64,000 nucleotides of DNA from Caulobacter segnis. GTDB lineage: Bacteria; Pseudomonadota; Alphaproteobacteria; Caulobacterales; Caulobacteraceae. Where the stretch lies: contig NZ_JARQWW010000001.1 of the NCBI RefSeq assembly GCF_029543125.1, positions 372,001 to 436,000 on the forward strand, in the 5' to 3' direction. Positions 27,506 to 37,048 of this stretch are shown in pieces (position 1 is the stretch's first letter; every line of letters starts with the position of its first letter). Made by a program: the position numbers and the translations under genes. The notes under the pieces were generated by a model. It worked only from the letters and a program-made list of their open reading frames with translations. It searched no databases and was not told the origin of the DNA.

Positions 27506-27718
27506 CTAGTTGAGGGAGAACCAGATCGCGACGCCGGCGCCGATCAAGGCGCCCCACAGGATCGCGATGCTGGCGACGATGAACAAAAACGTCTGACGTT
27601 TGGACCACTTGCCCTCACGCCGCATGCGGCGGCGGCGTTGCGCACTGACGGCGGCGGCCGACCCGCCGGCGGAAGCGGCGGTGGTGGCGTCGGAGCTGGC
27701 GCCGGGGCGGCTGATCAT
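27506..27718 (-). CDS. Small single-helix membrane protein
   Basis: A 70-residue frame has an Ala/Ser-rich N-terminus, a strongly basic patch (AQRRRRMRREGKWSKRQ) and one C-terminal membrane helix (TFLFIVASIAILWGALIGAG) ending IWFSLN. The ribosome site is weak; the ATG at 27718 is the best available start. The clear positive-inside membrane pattern supports it as a real but unknown protein at the edge of the exopolysaccharide operon. Confidence 0.55.
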   Translation of the reverse strand: MISRPGASSDATTAASAGGSAAAVSAQRRRRMRREGKWSKRQTFLFIVASIAILWGALIGAGVAIWFSLN

Positions 27719-28193
27719 CCTGGTGCGGAGCCTGTCCTTGTCGGCGGTCGTGGCGACCGTCCGGTTTCCATCCCTGCCTGAACTATAGCTCTACGCCCAA
27801 GCCGCGCAACGCCGGCCGGCTCCCGCTGCGCGCGACATATGCGCCCCACCCACCAAGCCAAGCTTCCCGCGCTCAAACGGGGTTGGAAAGAAATTCGCCT
27901 GTGTCGGGAACGCGACTCCGAATCTCGCGTTGAGCGATTTGCGGAAATCACCACATCCCCTGGAAGGCGGCCAGCGGCCGCGCGATTTCGCACGTCTAAT
28001 ATTCAAAACATCATTATACCGTAATGGCGAAGCTTAACTGTTCGCCACGAAAGCAACATACGTTGCTGATCAAAATTTCATCTATTGTGCATTGCAACAG
28101 CAATCGTAACGTGATGCCCCTATTGCGCCCCATTTCTATGGCGAACGTCCCACTCATCTGATTTACCAGCCTCACGAAGCTAGGAGATCGCTG
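27719..28193 (+). promoter_or_regulatory. Control region of the exopolysaccharide operon
   Basis: This 475-base gene-free stretch becomes markedly AT-rich from about 27990 to 28130, against a GC-rich background. It holds three short inverted repeats: CATTA-5-TAATG (28012-28026), AGCAAC-ATAC-GTTGCT (28052-28067) and ATTGC-AACA-GCAAT (28091-28104). These are candidate regulator sites for the long operon that begins at 28194. No promoter box could be assigned with confidence. Confidence 0.5.
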
Positions 28194-28910
28194 ATGCGCC
28201 CCATCGAAAGCGCTGCGAGCCTGTCCGGACGCGTCGATCAACTCGGCGGCGGCTCACGCCTTCGCCGCACCCGTTCGTGGAGTCGGAACCTCGATCCGGC
28301 CGAGGAGGCCCTGATCCGGGGTCTCGATGTTCTGATCGCCCTGGCCGCGTTGGTGGCCATCGCGCCGCTGATGTTGATCATCGCCGGCCTCATCAAGGCG
28401 CAGGACGGCGGCCCCGCCATGTTCGCCCATGGCCGCATCGGGCGCGGGGGACGCACCTTCCCGTGTCTGAAGTTCCGCAGCATGGTCATCGACGCCGAGG
28501 CGCGCCTGCAGGCGCTGCTCGCCCAGGACGAGGCCGCTCGCCGCGAGTGGGAGGCCGACCACAAGCTGCGCAACGACCCGCGCATCACCCGACTCGGTCT
28601 GTTCCTTCGCAAATCGAGCCTCGACGAACTGCCCCAGCTTCTGAATGTGCTGCGCGGCGAGATGAGCATCGTCGGTCCGCGCCCCATCGTGCAGGGCGAG
28701 GTGTCTCGCTATGGCCGCTGGTATGGCCACTACTGCGCGGTTCGCCCCGGCATCACCGGCCTTTGGCAGGTCAGCGGCCGCAACGACGTCACCTACCGTC
28801 GGCGCGTGGCCTGCGATGTGATGTACGCCCGCCGCAAGAGCCTGTCGGTCAACGCGCGGATCATCGCCGGAACGATCCCGGCGGTGCTGCGCGCCGACGG
28901 CTCCTATTGA
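28194..28910 (+). CDS. Initiating sugar transferase (undecaprenyl-phosphate glycosyl-1-phosphate transferase)
   Basis: This 238-residue protein has one membrane helix (about 43-65, ALVAIAPLMLIIAGLI) and the bacterial sugar transferase domain. Typical motifs are KFRSMVIDAE, LRKSSLDELPQLLNVLRGEMSIVGPRP and the C-terminal RPGITGLWQVSGRND. It loads the first sugar phosphate onto undecaprenyl phosphate to begin the repeat unit. It is a short form of the PssY/HfsE/ExoY group without the large N-terminal membrane part. AGGAG 8 bases upstream fixes the start. It opens the operon. Confidence 0.93.
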   Translation: MRPIESAASLSGRVDQLGGGSRLRRTRSWSRNLDPAEEALIRGLDVLIALAALVAIAPLMLIIAGLIKAQDGGPAMFAHGRIGRGGRTFPCLKFRSMVIDAEARLQALLAQDEAARREWEADHKLRNDPRITRLGLFLRKSSLDELPQLLNVLRGEMSIVGPRPIVQGEVSRYGRWYGHYCAVRPGITGLWQVSGRNDVTYRRRVACDVMYARRKSLSVNARIIAGTIPAVLRADGSY

Positions 28911-28920
28911 GGCGCGCGCG

Positions 28921-29118
28921 ATGTTTGGCGAGCGCTTCAGCCTTTTCGTTGTCCACGCCCAAGGGTGGCGTTGGAGCCTGGTCGGTCAGGACGGCGTGAC
29001 CGCCGCTGGCGGAGAAGCCGGCGATCTGGACACCGCCCTTGAAGAGGCGCGCGCCAGCGCCGCCGCCTTCTCCCGTTCCTCGTCGATGACCGTCTCGTCC
29101 GGTCCGAACGCTTCCTGA
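28921..29118 (+). CDS. Small hypothetical protein in exopolysaccharide operon
   Basis: This 65-residue soluble frame lies 10 bases after the sugar transferase and 10 before the UDP-glucose dehydrogenase, with GAGG 8 bases before its ATG. It reads RFSLFVVHAQGWRWSLVGQDGVTAAGGEAGDL, then a helical, Ala-rich end. It has no recognisable motif. The tight spacing in the operon supports expression. Confidence 0.55.
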   Translation: MFGERFSLFVVHAQGWRWSLVGQDGVTAAGGEAGDLDTALEEARASAAAFSRSSSMTVSSGPNAS

Positions 29119-29128
29119 AGGAGACGCC

Positions 29129-30493
29129 ATGCGCATCGCTGTCATCGGTTCCGGCTATGTGGGCCTCGTATCCGGGGCCTGCTTCGCGGACTTCGGCCAT
29201 GAAGTCACGTGCGTGGACAAGGACCCCGGCAAGATTGCGCGGCTGCTGGCCGGGGACATGCCGATCTTCGAGCCCGGCCTGGATGAAATGGTCGCCCGCA
29301 ATGTCCGTGAGGCGCGCCTGCGCTTCACCACCGACTTGGCGGAAGGCATGGCCGGCGCCGAAGCGGTGTTCATCGCCGTGGGCACTCCGTCCCGCCGCGG
29401 CGACGGCCATGCGGATCTTTCCTATGTTCACGCGGCGGCCGAAGAGATCGCCAGCCTGATCGACGGCTTCACCGTGGTGGTCACCAAGTCCACCGTGCCG
29501 GTGGGGACCGGCGACGCCATCGAATCCATCATCCGCGCCCTGCGCCCGGAGGCGGAATTCGCGGTGGCCTCGAACCCGGAGTTCCTGCGCGAAGGCGCCG
29601 CCATCGAGGACTTCAAGCGCCCCGACCGCGTGATCGTCGGCACAGAGGATGAGCGCGCCCGGCAGGTGATGCGCGAGCTTTATCGCCCGCTCTTCCTGAA
29701 CGAGACGCCGGTGCTGTTCACCGACCGGCGCACCAGCGAACTGACCAAGTACGCGGCCAACGCCTTCCTGGCGATGAAGATCACCTTCATCAACGAGATG
29801 GCGGACCTCTGCGAGAAGGTTGGCGCCGACGTGCAGCAGGTGGCCCGCGGCGTCGGCATGGACAAGCGGATCGGGTCGAAGTTCCTGAACGCCGGCCCCG
29901 GCTATGGCGGCTCCTGCTTCCCGAAAGACACCCTGGCCCTGGCGCGCACCGCCGCCCATGTGGGCGCCCAGCTTCGACTGGTTGAGACCACGGTTGCGGT
30001 GAACGACGCCCGCAAGGCCGCCATGGCGGATCGGGTCGCCGCCGCGCTCGGCGGATCGGTGGAGGGCAAGACGGTCGCCCTGCTCGGCTTGGCCTTCAAA
30101 CCCAACACCGACGACATGCGCGACGCGCCCGCGCTCGATCTTGCTCCGGCCTTGCAGGCCATGGGCGCCAAGGTAGTGGCCCACGATCCGGAGAGCATGA
30201 TCCAGGCCGAGCCGCTGTTGCCCGGCGTCGAGATGCGCGCCGGCCCTTATGAAGCGCTGGAGGGCGCTGACGCAGCGGTGATCCTTACCGAATGGGACCG
30301 CTTTCGCGCGCTCGATCTTGGCCGCGTCCGGCGGACCCTGGCGCAGCCAGTCATCGTCGACCTGCGCAACATCTACCGCCCCGAAGATATGGCCGCCGAG
30401 GGCTTCACCTATGTGAGCATCGGCCGGGGCATCGCGCCGCTGGAGGGGCGCGAGCCTCTTTCCGCGCAGGAAAGCGTCGATGAAGAGGCCTGA
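29129..30493 (+). CDS. ugd: UDP-glucose 6-dehydrogenase
   Basis: This 454-residue enzyme oxidises UDP-glucose to UDP-glucuronate. It shows the N-terminal NAD site (IAVIGSGYVGLVSGACFADFGH), TKSTVPVGTGD, NPEFLREGAAIEDF, the catalytic cysteine in GPGYGGSCFPKDTLAL and the second Rossmann domain (VALLGLAFKPNTDDMRDAP). A GDP-mannose substrate is less likely, given galE nearby and the FPKDT-type loop. Its last 14 bases overlap the next gene. It supplies uronic acid for the polymer. Confidence 0.93.
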   Translation: MRIAVIGSGYVGLVSGACFADFGHEVTCVDKDPGKIARLLAGDMPIFEPGLDEMVARNVREARLRFTTDLAEGMAGAEAVFIAVGTPSRRGDGHADLSYVHAAAEEIASLIDGFTVVVTKSTVPVGTGDAIESIIRALRPEAEFAVASNPEFLREGAAIEDFKRPDRVIVGTEDERARQVMRELYRPLFLNETPVLFTDRRTSELTKYAANAFLAMKITFINEMADLCEKVGADVQQVARGVGMDKRIGSKFLNAGPGYGGSCFPKDTLALARTAAHVGAQLRLVETTVAVNDARKAAMADRVAAALGGSVEGKTVALLGLAFKPNTDDMRDAPALDLAPALQAMGAKVVAHDPESMIQAEPLLPGVEMRAGPYEALEGADAAVILTEWDRFRALDLGRVRRTLAQPVIVDLRNIYRPEDMAAEGFTYVSIGRGIAPLEGREPLSAQESVDEEA

Positions 30494-31475
30494 GCAAACC
30501 GGCTCCGTCGGCGTGGTCATCGCGGCCTATCGGGCGGCGGACACCATCGGCGCGGCCGTCGCCTCGGCGCTGGCCGAACCGGAAGTGGGACAGGTGGTCG
30601 TGGTGGATGACGCCTCGGGCGACGACACCCCTGCCGCCGCCCTGGCCGCCGACGACGGCAGCGGCCGCCTGACCGTGCTGCGGCAGGCGGTCAATCAAGG
30701 GCCAGCCTGCGCCCGCAACCGCGCCCTGGCGGTCTTGACCACGCCCTGGGTCTGCGTGCTCGATTCCGACGACTATTTCCTGCCCGGCCGCACCGCGCGC
30801 CTGCTGGCGCTGACCGAGGGCCAGGACCTGGTCGCCGACGCTCTGATCAAGGTTACGTCCGGCGCCGCGCCGCCCGCGCTTTCGACGACCACTCAGGCGG
30901 AGCAGATCAACCTCGAAGCCTTCGTGCGCGGCAATGTCAGCCGGCAAGGCCGTGACCGCCAGGAACTGGGCTTCATCAAGCCGTTGATGCGCATGGCCTT
31001 CCTGCGCCGGCACGCGCTCACCTATGACGACAGTCTGCGGCTGGGCGAAGACTACGCCTTCTATGCGGCCGCCCTGGCGCACGGCGCGCAGCTGCTGCTG
31101 ACCGGACCGCAAGGCTATGTGGCGGTCACCCGACCCGACAGTCTCAGCGGCCGTCATTCGGAAGAAGACCTGCGGCGGCTGCGCGACTGCGATCGCGACA
31201 TCGCCGCCGTCCGCCCCTTGAGCCGCGCCGAAAGCGCCGCCTTGGACGCCCACGCCGTCAGCGTCGATCAGCGTCTGCAATGGCGCCTGCTGATCAACGC
31301 CGTGAAGGCCCGCGATCCGGCGGCCATGGCGGCGACCGTCACCTCCTGGCCGGTGGCGCGATTCCTCGCCGCCCGCCTTATCGAACAGCTTTGGCTGCGC
31401 ACTCTTGGCCGCGTGAAACGCGCGCCGGAGCCCGCCGCCCTCCCCCTACGTCCCGAGCCCAAGGCGAGGTCTTAG
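30480..31475 (+). CDS. Family 2 glycosyltransferase
   Basis: This 331-residue GT-A fold enzyme has VGVVIAAYRAADTIGAAV, the nucleotide-sugar residues VVVDDASGDDT and the metal-binding DSDDYF. It has a mid-region RLGEDYAFYAAAL where the catalytic acid lies. It resembles ExoU/ExoW-type transferases that add sugars to a lipid-linked repeat. Sugar and linkage cannot be read. The ATG sits inside the end of ugd, preceded by AGGAAAG. Confidence 0.9.
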   Translation: MKRPEQTGSVGVVIAAYRAADTIGAAVASALAEPEVGQVVVVDDASGDDTPAAALAADDGSGRLTVLRQAVNQGPACARNRALAVLTTPWVCVLDSDDYFLPGRTARLLALTEGQDLVADALIKVTSGAAPPALSTTTQAEQINLEAFVRGNVSRQGRDRQELGFIKPLMRMAFLRRHALTYDDSLRLGEDYAFYAAALAHGAQLLLTGPQGYVAVTRPDSLSGRHSEEDLRRLRDCDRDIAAVRPLSRAESAALDAHAVSVDQRLQWRLLINAVKARDPAAMAATVTSWPVARFLAARLIEQLWLRTLGRVKRAPEPAALPLRPEPKARS

Positions 31476-31481
31476 AACTCC

Positions 31482-33758
31482 ATGCAGACGCTCCACGGCG
31501 CCGCGCCGCCCCACGCCCAGAACACGCCAGACACCGCAGCCGGCAACCGCTTGCGGCGGCGTCCGCGACCGGCCTCCCGCCCGCAATCGCTGTCGGAAGC
31601 GATCGACCTACGCGGCCTGATGCTGGTCTTCCGGCGTCACATCCGCCTGTTCTGCGCCCTGGCCCTGACGGTGTTCGCCCTCGCCGCGTTGGTCACCTTC
31701 ACGGCCGAACGCAAATACACCGCGATCTCGCAACTCATGTTCGAGCCGGGCACGGAGCGTGTGGTCCGATCCGAGTCCGTGGTCCCGTCCATGCCCGCCG
31801 AAGAGGCGGCCGTGGACACCCAGGTGGAGGTTCTGCAGTCGCGTGAGATGGCTATGCGCGTGGTCCAGGCGCTGAAGCTTGAACAGGACCCGCGGTTCAA
31901 CACCCGCCTGCAGGAACGCTCCTTCCTGCGCAAGATCACCGACAGCATCTCCGGCCGTCCCTACACGCCCGCTCCGCCGCTCAGCACGCCGCAGGGCCTG
32001 CGCCAGGGTCGTGACGCCGCGGCCGGCACGGTGCAGCGTTCAGCGAAGATTCGCCGATCCGGCATGACCTATGTGGTCGATGTGGCGGTGACCACCGTCG
32101 ATCCGCAGATGTCGGCGCGCATCGCCAACGCCTACGCCAACCAATACGTGGCCAGCCAAGTGGAGCGCCGCGTGGCCGCAACCAGCAGCGCCAATCAATG
32201 GCTGGTCCGCCGCCTGGCCCAGCTCGAACCCGAGCTGGCGGCCAAGGAGGCCGCCGTGGCCGCCTATCGCCAGAGCAACGGCCTGCTCAGCGCCTCCGGC
32301 GCGACGATCGCCGAGCAGGAGATCTCCACCTACAACCAGCAACTGGCCACGGCTCGCGCCGAGCAAGCGACCGAGGAGGCGCGTCTGCGCACCGCCCGTG
32401 ACCAGCTGGCCCGCGGCTCGCTGGGCGACGATGTGGGCGAGGCGCTCGACTCCCCGGTCATTCAGGGCCTTCGCGGGCAACGCGCCTCGGTCAGCTCGAA
32501 GGTCGCCGACCTTCGCCAGCGTTACGGCGACCGTCACCCGCAACTGATCCGCGCCAAGGAGGAGCTGGCCGACATCGACGCCCAGATCCAGGCCGAGATC
32601 AAACGCGTCATGTCCAACCTGGAAGCCAAGGTTCAGGTGGCGCGCGGCCGCACCCAGTCGGTGGCCTCGACCCTGGGCGGCGCCCGGGGAACCCTGGCCA
32701 GCAACAACGCCGCCGCGGTGGATCTGAACCGGCTGGAGCGCGACGCCCAGGTGGCCCGCGCCGATTACGAGAGCCTGCTGGCCCGTTATCGCGAGACCTC
32801 CAGCCAGACCGGCATCCTCGGCGCCAACGCCGCCGTGGCCTCCAGCGCCAAGGCGCCCATCCGGCCCAGCAACCCCAACGTCCCGCTCAACCTGACCCTC
32901 GGCCTCGCCCTGGCCTTCGCGGTCGGCGCGGCTGGCGTGGCGGTGGCCGGCGGCATGGACGAAGGGTTGACTACAGCGGATGACGTGGAGGCCAAGCTCG
33001 GCGTCGCCGCTCTCGGCTCCATCCCGCTGCTGAGCAGCATCGCCCAGCGGCGGGACCGCAATCTCACGCCGGGCCAGCACCTGCTGGCGCGGCCGCTGTC
33101 GGCCTTCGCAGAGAGCTTCCGGGCCCTGCGAACCTCCCTGCTCTACGGACGGTTGGACAACACGGTCAAAACCCTGGCGGTCACCTCGGCCCTGCCGGGC
33201 GAGGGCAAGACCACCACCAGCCTGTGCCTGGCGCGCTCCGCCGCCCAGGCTGGGCTATCGGTTGTGGTGGTCGACTGCGACCTTCGCCGCCGCAGCCTGA
33301 ACCGCGCGCTAAGCCTGTCGCCCAAGGTCGGCCTGGTGGAAGTGCTGAACGGCCGCGCCACGCTCGACGAGGCTCTGGTGGAGGACGAAGGCGGCACTCT
33401 GGTCCTGCCCATCGCCGGCGTCGACGGCGCCCAGGACATCTTCGCGGGCCAAGCCCTGACCGCCCTGCTCAAGGACCTGGAGGCGCGCTTTGATCTGGTG
33501 GTGCTCGACACGCCGCCGGTCCTGGCGGTGGCGGACACGCGCCTGCTGGCCATGAAGGCCGACGCGGTGCTGTTCCTGGCCCAATGGCGGCGCACCTCCA
33601 GCCGGGCGGTGGAATCCGCCATCGGCATCCTGGAACAGTCGGGAGCCGTGATCGGCGGCGTCGCCCTCAACCAGGTCGATCTGAACGAGCAGTCCCGATA
33701 CGGCTATGGCGACCCCGGGTACTATTACCCGCAGGTGCGCAAGTACTACGCCGGCTAG
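31482..33758 (+). CDS. Wzc/ExoP-type chain-length and tyrosine autokinase
   Basis: This 758-residue inner-membrane protein has a Wzz domain with a first helix near 55-75, a long periplasmic coiled-coil region (about 200-430, RLAQLEPELAAKEAAVAAYR), a second helix (LTLGLALAFAVGAAGVAVAG) and a cytoplasmic kinase. The kinase carries Walker A (PGEGKTTTS, about 570), Walker A' (VVVVDCDLRRR) and LVVLDTPPVLAVAD. The tail has a tyrosine cluster (YGYGDPGYYYPQVRKYYAG) for autophosphorylation. It controls polymer length and export in Wzy-dependent systems. Confidence 0.94.
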   Translation: MQTLHGAAPPHAQNTPDTAAGNRLRRRPRPASRPQSLSEAIDLRGLMLVFRRHIRLFCALALTVFALAALVTFTAERKYTAISQLMFEPGTERVVRSESVVPSMPAEEAAVDTQVEVLQSREMAMRVVQALKLEQDPRFNTRLQERSFLRKITDSISGRPYTPAPPLSTPQGLRQGRDAAAGTVQRSAKIRRSGMTYVVDVAVTTVDPQMSARIANAYANQYVASQVERRVAATSSANQWLVRRLAQLEPELAAKEAAVAAYRQSNGLLSASGATIAEQEISTYNQQLATARAEQATEEARLRTARDQLARGSLGDDVGEALDSPVIQGLRGQRASVSSKVADLRQRYGDRHPQLIRAKEELADIDAQIQAEIKRVMSNLEAKVQVARGRTQSVASTLGGARGTLASNNAAAVDLNRLERDAQVARADYESLLARYRETSSQTGILGANAAVASSAKAPIRPSNPNVPLNLTLGLALAFAVGAAGVAVAGGMDEGLTTADDVEAKLGVAALGSIPLLSSIAQRRDRNLTPGQHLLARPLSAFAESFRALRTSLLYGRLDNTVKTLAVTSALPGEGKTTTSLCLARSAAQAGLSVVVVDCDLRRRSLNRALSLSPKVGLVEVLNGRATLDEALVEDEGGTLVLPIAGVDGAQDIFAGQALTALLKDLEARFDLVVLDTPPVLAVADTRLLAMKADAVLFLAQWRRTSSRAVESAIGILEQSGAVIGGVALNQVDLNEQSRYGYGDPGYYYPQVRKYYAG

Positions 33759-33770
33759 GGGAGCGCCGGC

Positions 33771-35975
33771 ATGGCCCGTGATCTCGCCAGCCCGACGGTC
33801 AGCGTGTTGATGGCCAACCACAACGGCGCCCGGCACTTGGCTGAGGCGGTCCGTTCGGTGCTGGCCTCGACCCTGTCGGGCCTGGAGCTGATCGTCGTGG
33901 ACGACGCCTCCACCGATGACAGCATCGCCCTGCTGTCACGGTTGGCCGAGAGTGACCCGCGCATGCGCGTGCTGGCCCGTCCCAGCTCCGGCGGCCCCGG
34001 TGCGGCGCGCAACCTCGCCCTGTCCCAAGCGCAGGGTGAATTCCTGGCCGTGGTCGACAGCGACGATTTCATACATCCCGAACGATTGGAGGCTCTTGTC
34101 GCCGAGGCGCGGGGCAGCGGCGCGCACATCGTCATCGACGACCTGCTGATCTTTGCCGACGACGGCGGGAGCCAGCCGCGCACATTGCTGCGCGGCGATC
34201 TGGCCAAGCGTCCGCAATGGATCGCCCTGCCCGACTACATCCGCAGCAACCGCCTCTACGGCTCTGCGCCGTCGCTCGGCTTCGCCAAACCGCTGATCCG
34301 GCGGCAGGTCCTGGCCGAGGCAGGGGTGACCTATGCCGAAGACCTGCCCGTGGGCGAGGATTTCGATCTGATAGCCCGCGCCATGGGAAAGGGCATGACC
34401 CTGTGGTGCACGCCGAGGATCGCCTACTTCTACCGCAAGCATCCGCAGTCGATCTCGCATCGCCTCGACCGACCCCGGCTGGAGGCCATGGCCGCCAACG
34501 CCGTGCGGCTTCGTCAGGCTGTGGGCAGCTCGAAGACCGCCGCCGCGCTATCGTCGCTTGAGGCCAGCATAGACGCGGCCCTGGGCCTGGACGACATTGT
34601 CCTGGCGCTGAAAGCGCGCCGCCCGGCGGCGGCGCTGGCGGCGGCCATGAGGACCCCTGCTGGCGCGGCCCTGTTGCGCGTGCCGGTCCAAGACAAGCTC
34701 GGACAGGCCCTGGCGCGGCTGCGCGGCGCTGAACGCGCAGCGGACGGAGCCGGGAAGGTGGTCGTGCTCTCGCGCCAACGGGTGGTGGGCTCCACCAACG
34801 GCAGCTCCACCTATCTGCTCAGCCTGTGCCGCGCGCTCAGGGAAGCTGGCCATCGCGTGACTTGGCTTGGCCCGACGCCCGCCACCTTTGGCCGCTGGCC
34901 GGTGCTGAAGCTGTCGGATGAAATGGCCCTGTTCGATGCCGTGCGCATTCGAGGCGGCTTGCGCGTGGGGCGATGGGTGGTCGCCAAGGACCCGCGCATC
35001 CTGGGCCGCGCCCTGCTCACCGGCATCGAGAAAGGCCTCGCCAAGCTGAAGCTCAAGCCGTCCGGCTGGGTGAAGCCCGCGCCCTACGCCATCGCCGCGC
35101 CCGCCACACGCGCCGACCAGATGTTCGTCGCCCGCCACGCACGCGGCGCCAAGGCTCTGCTCTGCGACTACGCCTTCGCCGCCCCCCTGGCGCCCTACGC
35201 CCTGACCCCGGCCGCACGGCGGCTGGTGGTCATGCATGACCTTTTCTCCTCTCGGGCCGCACAGTTCGCGGCGGTGGGCGGCTCGGACTCGGTGGCGGCC
35301 CTCTCCGCCGAGGCCGAGTACGCCCTCCTCGGCCAAGCCGACATCATCCTCGCCGTGCAGCAGGACGAGGCGGCGGCCGTCGCCGCAAACCTGCCCGGAC
35401 GGCAGGTGGTGACCACGCCCATAGCGGCGGATCCAGTCTCCTCCGCCGCCCCCGGACGTGCGCCGGAGATTCTGTTCGTGGGCAGCAATACCGCGCCCAA
35501 TGTGGTCGGCCTGCACTGGCTGTTCGACAAGGTCTGGCCCGCGCTGATCGCCCGCCGTCCCGATGCGCGTCTGACTGTGGTCGGCAATGTCAGCCGCGCC
35601 CTGGACGGCGCGCCGCAAGGTGTGACTGTGCTTGGCCCGGTACCGGACTTGGCGCCGCTCTACGCCGGCGCGGCCGTCGTGGTCTCCCCGCTGATCACCG
35701 GCTCGGGACTGAAGATCAAGCTGGTGGAGGCCCTGGCCGCCGGCAAGGCCGTAGTCGCAACCTCGGTCAGCCTGCAGGGAGTCGAGCGAGAGCTGTCTTC
35801 CGTGGTCCGGCGCGCCGACGAGCCTGAAGTTTTCGCCGCCCATATCGCCGACCTGCTGGATGACGATGAGGCCCGCGCCGCCCTGGCCGCAGCGGGTCTT
35901 GCGGCTGCTCGTGACGTGTTCGGAGCGCGGGCCTGCTACGGACCGATGCTGTCCCTGATCGCCGAACCCGCATGA
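33771..35975 (+). CDS. Bifunctional GT2-GT4 glycosyltransferase fusion
   Basis: This 734-residue protein joins two transferases. Residues 1-about 240 are a GT2 domain (TVSVLMANHNGARHLAEAV, VVDDASTDDS, VVDSDDF, LPVGEDFDLIARA). From about 325 onward is a GT4-type GT-B domain (VVLSRQRVVGSTNGSSTYLL; ILFVGSNTAPNVVGLHWLFD; PLITGSGLKIKLVEALAAGK). A helical linker joins them. It probably adds two successive sugars to the repeat unit. GGGGAG at 7 bases supports the start. Its stop overlaps the acyltransferase start (ATGA). Confidence 0.9.
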   Translation: MARDLASPTVSVLMANHNGARHLAEAVRSVLASTLSGLELIVVDDASTDDSIALLSRLAESDPRMRVLARPSSGGPGAARNLALSQAQGEFLAVVDSDDFIHPERLEALVAEARGSGAHIVIDDLLIFADDGGSQPRTLLRGDLAKRPQWIALPDYIRSNRLYGSAPSLGFAKPLIRRQVLAEAGVTYAEDLPVGEDFDLIARAMGKGMTLWCTPRIAYFYRKHPQSISHRLDRPRLEAMAANAVRLRQAVGSSKTAAALSSLEASIDAALGLDDIVLALKARRPAAALAAAMRTPAGAALLRVPVQDKLGQALARLRGAERAADGAGKVVVLSRQRVVGSTNGSSTYLLSLCRALREAGHRVTWLGPTPATFGRWPVLKLSDEMALFDAVRIRGGLRVGRWVVAKDPRILGRALLTGIEKGLAKLKLKPSGWVKPAPYAIAAPATRADQMFVARHARGAKALLCDYAFAAPLAPYALTPAARRLVVMHDLFSSRAAQFAAVGGSDSVAALSAEAEYALLGQADIILAVQQDEAAAVAANLPGRQVVTTPIAADPVSSAAPGRAPEILFVGSNTAPNVVGLHWLFDKVWPALIARRPDARLTVVGNVSRALDGAPQGVTVLGPVPDLAPLYAGAAVVVSPLITGSGLKIKLVEALAAGKAVVATSVSLQGVERELSSVVRRADEPEVFAAHIADLLDDDEARAALAAAGLAAARDVFGARACYGPMLSLIAEPA

Positions 35976-37009
35976 GCCTGGCGGCGGCGCCGGCGGTGGA
36001 GAGCCCCGCCCCCCGGTCCGTCGGCCAAAGTGCGGTCCGCTCTCGGCAGGTTCAGGTGATGCGCGGCATAGCCTGCCTGCTGCTGGTCTTCTTCCATGTG
36101 GTGGGCGGCGGCGCCTCGGACGGCCTGCGCGTGTCAGATGACACGGTCCTGCGCAAGGTCATGGATCTGCTGCTCTACATCCGCATGCCCATCTTCGGCT
36201 TCCTGTCCGGCTACGTCTATGCGCTCAAACCCATGCGGCAGGGCCAGGCCGCGCCCTTTCTGAAGGGCAAGGCGCGACGGCTGGTTCTGCCGCTCGTCGC
36301 CGTCTCGACCCTATTCTTCCTGGTGTGGAACGGCTGGTACGGAAGCCTCGGCGCGGCGCTGCCGGACATGTGGCGCATCTACCTGTTCTCCTACGAGATC
36401 TACTGGTTCCTCCAGGCCATGGTACTCATCTTCGTGCTCGTCGCCATGCTGGAAAGTCTCGGCGCCTTGAGCCGCTGGCAGGGTGTCGCGCTGGCGGCGG
36501 CCGTGGCCTTCATCGCCGGCCATCCTCTGGAGACCACGACGTTCCTGTCGCTGGGCGGGGCGCTCTATCTGCTGCCCTACTTCCTGGCCGGGCTGGCGAC
36601 CTTCCGGTTCAATCTGGCCAGCCGCCCTGCCTTGCTGACCGGCGTCGCGGCTTTTGTTTCGATCGCCCTTGTCATCCACGGCTGGCGGGTCGCACACCTG
36701 CCGCATGAGGTGGTGGCGGCGCGGGTGACGGTGCTGTCGCTGATCATCGGCGCCGGCGGCTCCCTGCTGCTCCTGCGCAGCGTGCCGGACAACGTCTTCT
36801 TGGCGCGGATCGGCTCGGCCTCCTTCGCCATCTTCCTGTTTCACATCTTCTTCGTGGTGGCGGCACGCACGGCTCTGGGAAAGCTCGGCGCGCCGCTGGC
36901 CATGCAGATCACGGCGGGGCTGGCGGCGGGCCTGGCCGGACCGATGCTGTTGGAGGCGGTTTTGATGCGCTGGGCGGGGACCCGGCGCGTCTTCCTGGGT
37001 TTGAGGTAG
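35972..37009 (+). CDS. Acyltransferase 3 family membrane protein (ExoH/OafA-like)
   Basis: This 345-residue protein has about ten membrane helices. The N-terminal motif QVMRGIACLLLVFFHVVGG carries the His of the family active site. SGYVYALKP and the final FAIFLFHIFFVV are also typical. Family members add acetyl or succinyl groups to sugars from the membrane. It is translationally coupled to the fused glycosyltransferase, so it likely decorates the same repeat unit. Confidence 0.9.
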   Translation: MSLAAAPAVESPAPRSVGQSAVRSRQVQVMRGIACLLLVFFHVVGGGASDGLRVSDDTVLRKVMDLLLYIRMPIFGFLSGYVYALKPMRQGQAAPFLKGKARRLVLPLVAVSTLFFLVWNGWYGSLGAALPDMWRIYLFSYEIYWFLQAMVLIFVLVAMLESLGALSRWQGVALAAAVAFIAGHPLETTTFLSLGGALYLLPYFLAGLATFRFNLASRPALLTGVAAFVSIALVIHGWRVAHLPHEVVAARVTVLSLIIGAGGSLLLLRSVPDNVFLARIGSASFAIFLFHIFFVVAARTALGKLGAPLAMQITAGLAAGLAGPMLLEAVLMRWAGTRRVFLGLR

Positions 37010-37048
37010 GCGAACGCCGGCTTGAGCGAGCCGGCCCGGGGATGGGAC

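Noticed and set aside
28014..28241. A 75-codon minus-strand frame over the polymer operon promoter
   Set aside because: It lies in the AT-rich control region, overlaps the start of the sugar transferase, and shows no ribosome site or known motif.
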